Assembly: GCA_025351875.1 (NCBI GenBank)
Contig: JANXVA010000008.1
Coordinates: 1-32,940 of the forward strand
Direction: 5' to 3'
From: Myxococcales bacterium
GTDB lineage: Bacteria > Myxococcota_A > Polyangia > Polyangiales > Polyangiaceae
DNA: 32,940 nt
A model generated the notes under the pieces. The model did no database searches, had not been told where the DNA came from, and worked only from the letters and a program-made list of their open reading frames with translations. Made by a program: the position numbers and the translations under genes. Below are positions 1 through 6,631 of this stretch, one piece after another (the stretch's first letter is position 1; each line of letters begins with the position of its first letter).

Positions 1-11
1 CGACCAAGCGC

Positions 12-344
12 ATGAGTCGACCGCTAGGCCGCAAGCTCCTCGACCCTCCGACCACGGAGGCCATGCTCACGACTCTCGCGACGGACTTCGCGATCATCAC
101 CAAGCTCCGCGGGTTCGAGCGAAGCGCGTGGAACGCGACGATGCAGCCGCTCCTGTTCAGGACGGCCGGTCTCGCAGGAGCCATCGCGGATCGCTTCGAG
201 AATCCCAAACGCGCTGCCTTGATCGCGGTCGCGCGCGCGATCATCGAGCTGATGCCCCCGGATGAAGAGGGAATGGCCGACGATGCCGGCTGGATCCGGA
301 TCGAGATCGCCATCACGCGCGCGCGCGACGTGTTCGACCAGTGA
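12..344 (+). CDS. Hypothetical protein, 110 aa (start may lie upstream of the window)
   Basis: I do not recognise this protein. It is a small, soluble-looking, mostly helical protein with no signal peptide, membrane segment or cysteine. The amino-acid mix looks like a real protein, with hydrophobic residues spaced as in amphipathic helices (around residues 20-40 and 60-80). An acidic stretch with a PPDEEG motif lies near residue 82. The ATG at 12 is the first in-frame start in the window, but the frame stays open to base 1, so the true start could be outside. It converges on the next gene with about 30 bases between stop codons. A competing open frame on the opposite strand looks like an Arg-rich codon-bias shadow. 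Confidence 0.55.
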   Translation: MSRPLGRKLLDPPTTEAMLTTLATDFAIITKLRGFERSAWNATMQPLLFRTAGLAGAIADRFENPKRAALIAVARAIIELMPPDEEGMADDAGWIRIEIAITRARDVFDQ

Positions 345-375
345 GCCGAGCACGGGCCGGTCGGTTCCCTAACGC

Positions 376-1116
376 TCAGCGATAGATTTGCGCGAGGTCC
401 CAGCCGGAGCGCGGGTCCTCGACGCGCACCCGATACGCAGTCGAGCCGCGCGCCAGGACGTGGCCCTTGATGTCGTCCGAGTCGTAGAGCCGAACGGTGC
501 CGCGACCGTCCATCCAGAGCAGCGTGATGTGAGCCTCGTCGTCGGCGATCGTCGCCAGAGGAACCACGTCATGGGGCTGGAGGTGAGCGATGAGCACGCT
601 CGGCAGCCTCCCGCCGACTGGCACCGCGGCGTATCCGCTGGCGCGGACCATCCGCGAGATCTGTCCGTCGAAGGCGCCGTTCGCGACGCCGTACGCGCGT
701 ACGACGACCTCGGTGAGCGTGTGAATGTGGCGAGGAGTGAGGCGCCTGTCGGCCGAGGCCTGACGGACGTCGTCGAGGATCGCTAGATCGTCGTTCCTCC
801 CGGCACGGAGCCGGGCGACGGCATCGAGGAAGGTCGTGAAGCGCTCGCGTCCTCCGATGATCGCGGCGGCGACCGCCACCATCGTGCTGCACTTTGCGTC
901 GTCGTGGATGGTGCCCTTCAAGCGATCGAACTGCCCGATGCCGGCGAGCGCCCTGGGCGCGTCGAGCCAGTCTCCGGCGTAGGGGAGGACGTCGCCTTCG
1001 GCGAAATCGCTCGCCTTGAACTCGTCTTCCTGGCCCACGTCGAGGGATGCGGCCTCGTTCGCGCAAGCGGCGGTCGCGACGGCGAGAGAGAGGAGGAGCG
1101 CGCGCAGCCTGGCCAC
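376..1116 (-). CDS. Predicted lipoprotein, 246 aa, possible papain-like fold
   Basis: The N-terminus has two Arg residues, a hydrophobic core and a lipobox ending at Cys18 (ATAAC), so export and lipid attachment are likely. The GTG at 1116 is chosen because it gives a complete signal peptide. It has no ribosome binding site, but a TACAAT hexamer lies five bases upstream. The mature part holds one conspicuous Cys76 in a KCSTM context before a small-residue helix, His196 in an AHITLLW strand and Asp212/Asp214 in LYDSDD. This order (Cys at a helix start, later His strand, then Asp) is what papain-like/C39-like folds show, but I infer that from pattern only and no family is recognised. It could equally be a structural lipoprotein. 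Confidence 0.7.
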   Translation of the reverse strand: MARLRALLLSLAVATAACANEAASLDVGQEDEFKASDFAEGDVLPYAGDWLDAPRALAGIGQFDRLKGTIHDDAKCSTMVAVAAAIIGGRERFTTFLDAVARLRAGRNDDLAILDDVRQASADRRLTPRHIHTLTEVVVRAYGVANGAFDGQISRMVRASGYAAVPVGGRLPSVLIAHLQPHDVVPLATIADDEAHITLLWMDGRGTVRLYDSDDIKGHVLARGSTAYRVRVEDPRSGWDLAQIYR

Positions 1117-1121
1117 GGTCG

Positions 1122-1127
1122 ATTGTA
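1122..1127 (-). promoter_or_regulatory. Candidate -10 element (TACAAT) for the 1116 gene
   Basis: On the minus strand TACAAT sits five bases before the GTG start at 1116. It is a near-consensus -10 hexamer and would place transcription start at or next to the start codon. No -35 element is obvious. Confidence 0.45.
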
Positions 1128-1279
1128 CGCACGACGTGTGCCCATGTGGGCTCTTGGCAGCTGCCGCCTAATCGGCCGAAAAAATGGTCGCTTCATCGGT
1201 GACCGCTGGGGACGAGAGGAGCCTTGTGGGGGAGATCCGGGTCGGACCTGGGTCGCCGCCCGCCCACCTCACGGGCTGC

Positions 1280-1285
1280 TAGCGT
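1280..1285 (+). promoter_or_regulatory. Candidate -10 element (TAGCGT) before 1295
   Basis: TAGCGT lies nine bases before the ATG at 1295. The same hexamer precedes the starts at 18881 (minus) and 21707. It supports transcription beginning close to 1295. Confidence 0.4.
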
Positions 1286-1294
1286 GGACGCCCG

Positions 1295-1330
1295 ATGCAG
1301 TCCTCGTCTCGCCGAGCTCGACGTTCATGA
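1295..1330 (+). CDS. Possible 11-codon leader peptide overlapping the next start
   Basis: The ATG that follows the TAGCGT element opens a frame of only 11 codons, rich in Ser and Arg. Its TGA (1328-1330) overlaps the ATG at 1327 as ATGA. This is the geometry of translational coupling and could explain how the following gene, which has no ribosome binding site, is translated. It may also be chance, or a frameshift within an originally longer gene. Confidence 0.25.
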   Translation: MQSSSRRARRS

Positions 1331-2061
1331 GGCTCGCAGATGCGCCCGACGATGCGGTCGTCGACGGACCTGCGCTCGCTCTCTCGCCCGCGCTCCTTCG
1401 CGGAGACCCTCGCCTCGAAGCACTCTTCGCGCCGTTCGACGCCTGCGTCGTCTTGCACGAGGCGCTCTTCCACGAGGGCAGCACCGCCCGCGCGACGCGC
1501 CTGCTCATCGCGGAGCTCCGCGCCGACAAGCTCGAAGAGCTCCGCGCTGTCGTCCGCGGCGTCTGCCCGCAAGGCGCCTTCGAGGAGAAGGCCACCGAGC
1601 TCGACGAGGTCGCCGCGGGCACCGAGTGGCGCGAGCGGTCCGGCGCGTTCGCCGTGTCCGCCTACCGCCTCTTCGGCGGTAGCACCGCGCTGCACGTCAC
1701 AGTCGCCAAGGTCGACGCCCCGGACGCCGGCATGCGCGCGCTCCTCGCGTCACCGCTCGCCGCGCTCGCGGAGCTCGTGACGGAGACGAGCTTCGTCGAC
1801 AACATCAGCTGCACCCGCAACGCGAACGAGCCGCCCCGCTGGCATCTCCAGGCGACCCTGCGCGACCTGCGACGCTTCTCCGAGATCGCGCCGCGCTTCG
1901 CCGCCTTCGGCTTCGAGGAACGCAGCGGCAAGTACTGGCGCGACACGATCATCGCTCAGCCCATCGGTCATCGTGCGAATCCCACGACACGAGCCTCCGA
2001 GGGTCGCTCGGACGAACGCTGGATGGCGGCCCTGCCAGGCATCGATTTCGACGCGCGCTGA
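1327..2061 (+). CDS. Hypothetical protein, 244 aa
   Basis: No family is recognised. The frame is open far upstream (to about 904), but the part before 1327 runs antisense to the 376-1116 gene and reads as an Arg/Gly-rich shadow. The first in-frame ATG after that gene is 1327. The protein looks cytoplasmic and globular, with no signal peptide or membrane segment. Alternating hydrophobic strands occur around residues 100-125 (SGAFAVSAYRLF, then a LHVTVAKV strand), and an amphipathic helix around 55-75 is rich in Arg/Leu/Glu. The C-terminal 30 residues are polar and probably flexible. No Shine-Dalgarno sequence precedes 1327; coupling to the short leader frame at 1295 is possible. Confidence 0.6.
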   Translation: MRLADAPDDAVVDGPALALSPALLRGDPRLEALFAPFDACVVLHEALFHEGSTARATRLLIAELRADKLEELRAVVRGVCPQGAFEEKATELDEVAAGTEWRERSGAFAVSAYRLFGGSTALHVTVAKVDAPDAGMRALLASPLAALAELVTETSFVDNISCTRNANEPPRWHLQATLRDLRRFSEIAPRFAAFGFEERSGKYWRDTIIAQPIGHRANPTTRASEGRSDERWMAALPGIDFDAR

Positions 2062-2134
2062 TCGACCCGAAGAGCCGCACCGCGACCTGCGAGAAAGCGC
2101 TCCGCGGCCCGCTGATCGGCATGATGCATGGCGG

Positions 2135-2233
2135 ATGAGATCGATTCGCGCGAAGATCGTCGCCGCCGCGGTGCCCGTTGCCTTCTTCAGTTTCCTGGCG
2201 TGCGCCGCATCATCGTCGGTCGACTTCCCGTAG
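2135..2233 (+). CDS. Tiny lipoprotein-like ORF (32 aa) or lipoprotein gene remnant
   Basis: The 32 codons read as a nearly perfect lipoprotein signal sequence: Arg/Lys at residues 2-7, a hydrophobic core, a lipobox ending at Cys23 (FLAC), then only nine residues (AASSSVDFP) before TAG. Nothing recognisable follows in any frame before the next gene ends at 2265. It is either a very small lipopeptide, the 5' end of a lipoprotein gene lost by deletion or frameshift, or a coincidence. No ribosome binding site or TANNNT element is evident. Confidence 0.3.
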   Translation: MRSIRAKIVAAAVPVAFFSFLACAASSSVDFP

Positions 2234-2264
2234 GCCTCTCCCTCACGTGCTCACCACGGACTGC

Positions 2265-3266
2265 CTAGAGCCCGACGCCGGTGCGCTCGCGCGAGTCCCA
2301 GCCCGCGGAGATCGTGAGCACGGGCTCCTTGTCCCGGCTCGCCCACATGACGCTCGCCTGCACGTGGACGGGACGTACGCGCACCTCCCGGAGAGCCGGG
2401 CGCGAAGGCGTCGCGCCGTCCGCATCGGGCTTCGGCTCGACGGGCTCCGTCGTCGCCACGGAGGGGAGCTCGACGCTGCTGATGACCGTGGCCGTCTGCG
2501 CGGAACCCTTCTCGGCCTTCACCGTCACGCCGATGTGATCGCACGAGCTGTTGAAGGCCGTATTGTCTGCGGTCGCGAAGATCGGGTCGTGTCCGCCGCG
2601 CTTGCGATCGTTCGGTCGGACGAGGATCACGTGCACGCTCTGGCCGTCACGCGCCGCGTAGAGTTTCGTGCCTCCGAGGACGGTCGCGACGAGCTCGAGC
2701 GGCAAGGTCGCGCGACCGATGAGGCGTACGCCGCGTGTGTTCGGATCCACCCAGGCATCGACCACCTCGAGCGACACGCGGCCATTCTCCTCTGCGATGC
2801 GCTCGGAGTGGACCGCCGAAACGGGCGCCCGCTGGCCGCCGCGCTGGCTCGGGGACATGTGCATTCGCTCCTGCAGATTCGACCTCCATGGCGACTCGTC
2901 GCGCTCGCCGCCGAAGCCTCGAAAGACCGGGCTGTCCTCGGCGAAGCAAGCCTCGCGCGGAGCCGCGGCACCGTCGATGGCGCCGGTGTTCTCTTCCTTT
3001 GCGGCCTTCGCGCTCCCGACGATCGCGAAGTAGCCGTTGCTTCCCTTACGCATCGCGATGACGAACCCCGCGCTCTTCTCGCCAGCGGAGATCGTCGCCG
3101 GCACCTTGGCCTTCGTCGGCAGCAGGAGCTTTGCGGAAGGCAGCTTCGACACGGTCGTGCTCGTCACGCCCGGGTCGCCGCCCTCGGCAGCGGCATCCGT
3201 GACCGTCGCGAGCGCGGCGAGCGTCGCGAAGGCGACCGCCATGACCTTGCGAAGAGAGCTCTTCAT
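2265..3266 (-). CDS. Secreted protein of unknown function, coupled to the peroxidase gene
   Basis: This is a 333-residue protein with a Sec signal peptide (MKSSLRK, hydrophobic core, cleavage near TDAAA at about residue 27) and no lipobox, so it is probably periplasmic or secreted. The mature part is beta-rich with alternating hydrophobic residues (for example RGVRLIGRATLPLELVATVL), has two cysteines and ends in a polar Pro/Glu/Arg region. No family is recognised. Its ATG overlaps the stop of the preceding peroxidase gene as ATGA, so the two are co-translated and probably work together. A longer open frame extends upstream to about 3839, but that part is antisense-like, Arg-rich and inside the peroxidase gene. 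Confidence 0.75.
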   Translation of the reverse strand: MKSSLRKVMAVAFATLAALATVTDAAAEGGDPGVTSTTVSKLPSAKLLLPTKAKVPATISAGEKSAGFVIAMRKGSNGYFAIVGSAKAAKEENTGAIDGAAAPREACFAEDSPVFRGFGGERDESPWRSNLQERMHMSPSQRGGQRAPVSAVHSERIAEENGRVSLEVVDAWVDPNTRGVRLIGRATLPLELVATVLGGTKLYAARDGQSVHVILVRPNDRKRGGHDPIFATADNTAFNSSCDHIGVTVKAEKGSAQTATVISSVELPSVATTEPVEPKPDADGATPSRPALREVRVRPVHVQASVMWASRDKEPVLTISAGWDSRERTGVGL

Positions 3267-5296
3267 AGCGTCCTCATGTAGGCCTCGAGCGAGTCGAGAT
3301 CCGCTTCGGAGAGTTGCTTCGTGTGACCCATCTTCCCGTCGATGTCGCGGAGGAGATCGTGCAGCGTCTTGTATCTCCCGTCGTGGAAGTAGGGCCCCGT
3401 GCCGCCGACGAAATGGAGCGAGGGCGTCTTGAAGCTCGAGCCGCGGTCGCTCTCCGTCTTGCTCTTCACGTCGTGGGTGTTGCCGTCGGTGAAGCTCGCG
3501 CCGCTGTGGCAGCTCGCGCAGCCCGCCTCCTTGGACGCGAAGACCTGCGCGCCGCGCGCCACCTTCGGGTCTGCGGCCAGGGCCTCCTGCTTCGCCACCG
3601 GCGGCCGCATCGTCGACACGTAGGCGACGAGCCCCTCGAGCTCGAGGCTCTTCAGTCCCGTACCGTCGAGGCGGTCGAACGTCGTGCGGAGGTGCTCGTC
3701 GAGCGTCTTGCTCGCGCCGTTCCACGCGTAGGGCGCCGCCGTCGTGACCCGCCCCGCCAGCATGATGGAGCGACGAGGACCCTCCGGCGTCGCCCAGGTG
3801 ATCGCGTCGTCGCGGCCGTCCGGGTGGCAGCTCGCGCACGCGCGTCCGTCCTTCGAGATGCGCGTGTCGCCCGCCGAGTGGAAGACGATGCGACCGAGCG
3901 CGAAATCGATGGGGACCTTCTTGGCGAGCGGCGCGAGCGCGATCGTGGTCGGGCGCGGCGAGGGAGAAGCCTTCTCGTCGGTCAGGTCGCTGCCGCCGAG
4001 CGCGAGTACGCTGAGCGTGCGATCGAACTGCGACCAGACGAAGGCGCGAGGCTGCTCCGGGTCGACGGCGATGCCGGACGGTCCGGCACCAACCGACCAG
4101 CGCCGGCGTTCAGAAGCCTGGGGATCGGCGGACGCGGCGTCGTAGGCGATCACGTTGTCGATGCCGAAGCACGACACGAGGAGCATGCGGCTCCGCGGAT
4201 CGACCGCGGCTGCGCGGGGGAGGAGGCACTCCTCACGGTGGTCGCGTGCGCTCTTGTCGCCGCGCCAGTCGAGGTTGCGCTGCAGCGTCAGCGACGTCTC
4301 GAAGGGCTCGGTGGTGGTGTCGTCGAGCACCGCGACCGACGGCGATTCCGTGGCCTGCTGGCTGCTGCCATATCCCTCGGGGCGCTGCTCGGCCACGCCC
4401 GGGTCGACGAACACCTGTGGCGCGAGGACCCGGCCGGACGGCGCGACGGATTTCGCGAGCGCGAAGCCCTGGCAACCGATGCGCTCTTGCGTATGCAGCG
4501 ATTTCTCGAACGCGGAGACTTGTGCCTCGGAGAGCTGCCCCGTCGCCTTCATCTCGGCGACTCGCTTCCTCGTCGCGCGCAGCATGGCCTTCGTGGTGGC
4601 TTCATTGCCCATCATCGCGATGGCGCGCGTCGGATGGGCGGGCTTCCTCAGGTCGACGGCGCTGATGACGGCGCCCATGGCGTGCGACACGAACGCGGTC
4701 GCGCCGTCGTCCGACACCACGACAGCGCGCGGCTCTCGCGGTAGGGCGACCTCGTACGCGCGCGCCATGCGTTCGCTCTCGTAGGCCGCGAGCCTGCGTC
4801 CCCAGCCGCTCGTCACGAGCACGGTCGAGTCGTCGGGCGTGGCGGCGAGGGCGACGGGCTCGGGGGCGGTGTCGATCATGCAGCGCGCGGCGAGCGGACC
4901 GCTCGCGCTCTCGGCCTCGAGGACCTGGAGCTGTGACCGGTCGCGAAGGAGGACGAGGATGCGACCGTCGGTGGTCACGAGGAGCTGCGAGGGCGCGCCG
5001 TCGAGCGGCGTGGTCGAGATCTCCTTCTGGGTCTCGAGATCGATCATCTCGATCGCGCGTGCGTCCTCGTCGGCGACGAGGGCGACGCTCCTGGTCCCGA
5101 GCTTCGCGAGCGCGACGGTCGATCCGACGCGCGTCTGGCCGAGCGGCCTCGCGATCGAGCGCACCTTGCACGAGGCGCTCCCCGACGCTCCGGCCGTCGG
5201 CGTGGCCACGGCGGCTGCCGGCCGGGTGCCGGCACATCCGGCCGCGAAGCCCAGGGTGAGGAGGAGTGTCGTACCTGCAGCAAGCGTCTTTCGCAT
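3263..5296 (-). CDS. Di-heme cytochrome c peroxidase-like lipoprotein with N-terminal beta-propeller
   Basis: The 677-residue protein has a lipobox at Cys21 (AAGC). Residues about 45-450 look like a YVTN/lactonase-type beta-propeller, with repeated strands such as RSVALVADEDARAIEMIDL, SRMLLVSCFGIDNVIAY and GIAVDPEQPRAFVWSQFD. The C-terminal 220 residues carry two CASCH heme c sites (487-491 and 593-597), the arrangement of the bacterial di-heme peroxidase/MauG family, followed by TPSLHFVGGTGPYFHDGR (about 624-641), a motif typical of that family. By family it would reduce peroxide or carry out radical chemistry in the periplasm; the propeller may bind a substrate or partner. It is first in a two-gene unit with the coupled secreted protein. 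Whether it is a peroxidase or a MauG-like oxidase cannot be told from sequence alone. Confidence 0.88.
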   Translation of the reverse strand: MRKTLAAGTTLLLTLGFAAGCAGTRPAAAVATPTAGASGSASCKVRSIARPLGQTRVGSTVALAKLGTRSVALVADEDARAIEMIDLETQKEISTTPLDGAPSQLLVTTDGRILVLLRDRSQLQVLEAESASGPLAARCMIDTAPEPVALAATPDDSTVLVTSGWGRRLAAYESERMARAYEVALPREPRAVVVSDDGATAFVSHAMGAVISAVDLRKPAHPTRAIAMMGNEATTKAMLRATRKRVAEMKATGQLSEAQVSAFEKSLHTQERIGCQGFALAKSVAPSGRVLAPQVFVDPGVAEQRPEGYGSSQQATESPSVAVLDDTTTEPFETSLTLQRNLDWRGDKSARDHREECLLPRAAAVDPRSRMLLVSCFGIDNVIAYDAASADPQASERRRWSVGAGPSGIAVDPEQPRAFVWSQFDRTLSVLALGGSDLTDEKASPSPRPTTIALAPLAKKVPIDFALGRIVFHSAGDTRISKDGRACASCHPDGRDDAITWATPEGPRRSIMLAGRVTTAAPYAWNGASKTLDEHLRTTFDRLDGTGLKSLELEGLVAYVSTMRPPVAKQEALAADPKVARGAQVFASKEAGCASCHSGASFTDGNTHDVKSKTESDRGSSFKTPSLHFVGGTGPYFHDGRYKTLHDLLRDIDGKMGHTKQLSEADLDSLEAYMRTL

Positions 5297-5352
5297 GGTC
5301 CGGGAGGGTGGAGAGCATGCGCCGCGCCATCCCGGAAACGCCGTATTTCACG

Positions 5353-5424
5353 GGTGCACCGGGGCCGTTCGAAGTGCAGGTGGCAGCCGTTTGCACTTCG
5401 AGTGCATCGGTCTCGAAGTAGGCT
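5353..5424 (+). promoter_or_regulatory. Inverted-repeat cluster upstream of the acyltransferase gene, ending in a TAGGCT element
   Basis: The divergent gap 5297-5431 contains GGTGCACC (5353-5360), then TCGAAGTGCA (5369-5378) and its exact reverse complement TGCACTTCGA (5392-5401), separated by 13 bases. The second arm also forms a shorter palindrome with AGTGCA at 5401-5406 (TGCACT-TCG-AGTGCA), and TCGAAGT recurs at 5413-5419. The 5392-5401 arm can therefore pair with either neighbour but not both. TAGGCT (5419-5424) lies seven bases before the GTG at 5432, so the repeats are placed like an operator just upstream of a promoter. Regulation of the acyltransferase, the divergent peroxidase, or both, is inferred. 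Confidence 0.5.
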
Positions 5425-5431
5425 CTCGCGC

Positions 5432-6469
5432 GTGGAGCGGTCCGAGGCCTTCCGGCGAACGTCGTATTTCGGCTCGCTCGATGGTCTGCGCGCTCTCTCG
5501 ATCCTCCCGGTGGTGTGGCATCACGCAACGAGCGGGCCAGTGCAGGGCGTCCTCGGGCGCGGGCCGCTGGGCGTCGATCTCTTCTTCGCGATCAGCGGCT
5601 TCCTCATCACGACGCTGCTGCTCCGCGAACGCGAGAAGCACGGGACGATCGCGCTCGGAGCGTTCTACGCGCGCCGGAGCCTTCGCATTTTCCCCCTCTA
5701 CTACCTCGTGCTCGGCGGCTTCGCCCTCCACGCGCTTCTCCTGCGCGATGCGGGACCGGTGCGTGATCACTTTCTCCGCTCGCTCCCCTGGTACGCGACG
5801 TACACGTCGAACTGGTTCGTCGACAATGCCGTGCCGCACGCGGTGGTGTTCTCTTTCGCGTGGTCGCTCGCCACGGAGGAGCAGTTCTATCTCGGCTTCC
5901 CTTGGCTCCTCCGGATCTCGAGGGGGGTCGTCCCGGCGGCGCTCTTCATGGCGGCGGTCGTCGTCGTGGACCAGGCCGCGGAGCGTGACTGGCTGTCCTT
6001 CGGGCCGCTCGCGATGCGCATGCTCCGGAGCCTCGCGACGCCCATCGCGCTCGGCTCGCTCGCGGCGCTCGCGCTCCGGACCAGGCTCTTCCGTTCGTTC
6101 GATCTCGTGCTCGGCCGTCGCGAGAGCTCGCTCGTGCTCTTCGGTCTCGTCGTCTGCGGCGCCGTCGTGCCGTGGTCGCTCCTCGCGGTGCAGGTGCTCA
6201 TGGTCGGGCTCGTCGTCGCGTGTTGCCTCCGCGAGGACCACTCGCTCGCGTCCGTCCTCGGCGCGCGCCCGCTACGCCACGTCGGCCTCGTGAGCTACGG
6301 CGTGTACATGCTGAACGTGCCGGCCATCCAGCTGGCGAAGCGGCTCGTCCCACAGCCGTTCGTGTTCGTCCTCGGCCTCGCGCTCAGCGTCGCCCTCGCG
6401 ACCGCCGCACACGCCGCGATCGAGAGGCCGCTCCTGCGGCTGCGGGCCCGTTTTCGCCCGTCCGCGTAG
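5432..6469 (+). CDS. Acyltransferase 3 family membrane protein (O-acetylase)
   Basis: The 345-residue integral membrane protein has the hallmarks of the acyltransferase 3 family (OafA/OatA/NolL type). It opens with SLDGLRALSILPVVWHH (residues 15-31, with the conserved His pair), followed by PLGVDLFFAISGFLIT (45-60), RRSLRIFPLYY (81-91) and WSLATEEQFYL near residue 150. About ten hydrophobic segments follow. These enzymes move acyl groups from the cytoplasm to sugars of lipopolysaccharide, exopolysaccharide or peptidoglycan; the substrate here is unknown. The GTG at 5432 gives the usual start just before the first helix. A possible ATG at 5354 would add 26 Arg-rich residues over the repeat region and is less likely. 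No glycan operon surrounds it. Confidence 0.88.
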   Translation: MERSEAFRRTSYFGSLDGLRALSILPVVWHHATSGPVQGVLGRGPLGVDLFFAISGFLITTLLLREREKHGTIALGAFYARRSLRIFPLYYLVLGGFALHALLLRDAGPVRDHFLRSLPWYATYTSNWFVDNAVPHAVVFSFAWSLATEEQFYLGFPWLLRISRGVVPAALFMAAVVVVDQAAERDWLSFGPLAMRMLRSLATPIALGSLAALALRTRLFRSFDLVLGRRESSLVLFGLVVCGAVVPWSLLAVQVLMVGLVVACCLREDHSLASVLGARPLRHVGLVSYGVYMLNVPAIQLAKRLVPQPFVFVLGLALSVALATAAHAAIERPLLRLRARFRPSA

Positions 6470-6631
6470 GGCGGGCGTCCTCGCCGCGGGCAGGGATCGG
6501 GGCATGTCCCCTCTCGAGGGGAGCCACGCGATTGGACGATCCGATCGCACTTGGCTGGCCTACCATGCTCGAGCTTGGGAGAACCCTCCCGCCCTCCTCT
6601 TTGAAGTCGTCCTCGCACCGCGAGACACCCC
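6470..6631. other. Intergenic region with two short hairpins
   Basis: No gene is supported here. TCCCCTC and GAGGGGA (6507-6522) form a tight hairpin 37 bases after the acyltransferase stop without a following T-run. GGGAG/CTCCC (6577-6590) could fold in the leader of the OmpA-family gene. TACCAT at 6561-6566 is a possible -10 element that would give a leader of about 60 bases. Confidence 0.25.

Noticed and set aside
5354..5431. An upstream ATG extending the acyltransferase by 26 residues
   Set aside because: The extension is Arg/Ser-rich, covers the inverted repeats and the TAGGCT element, and the GTG at 5432 gives the normal family start.
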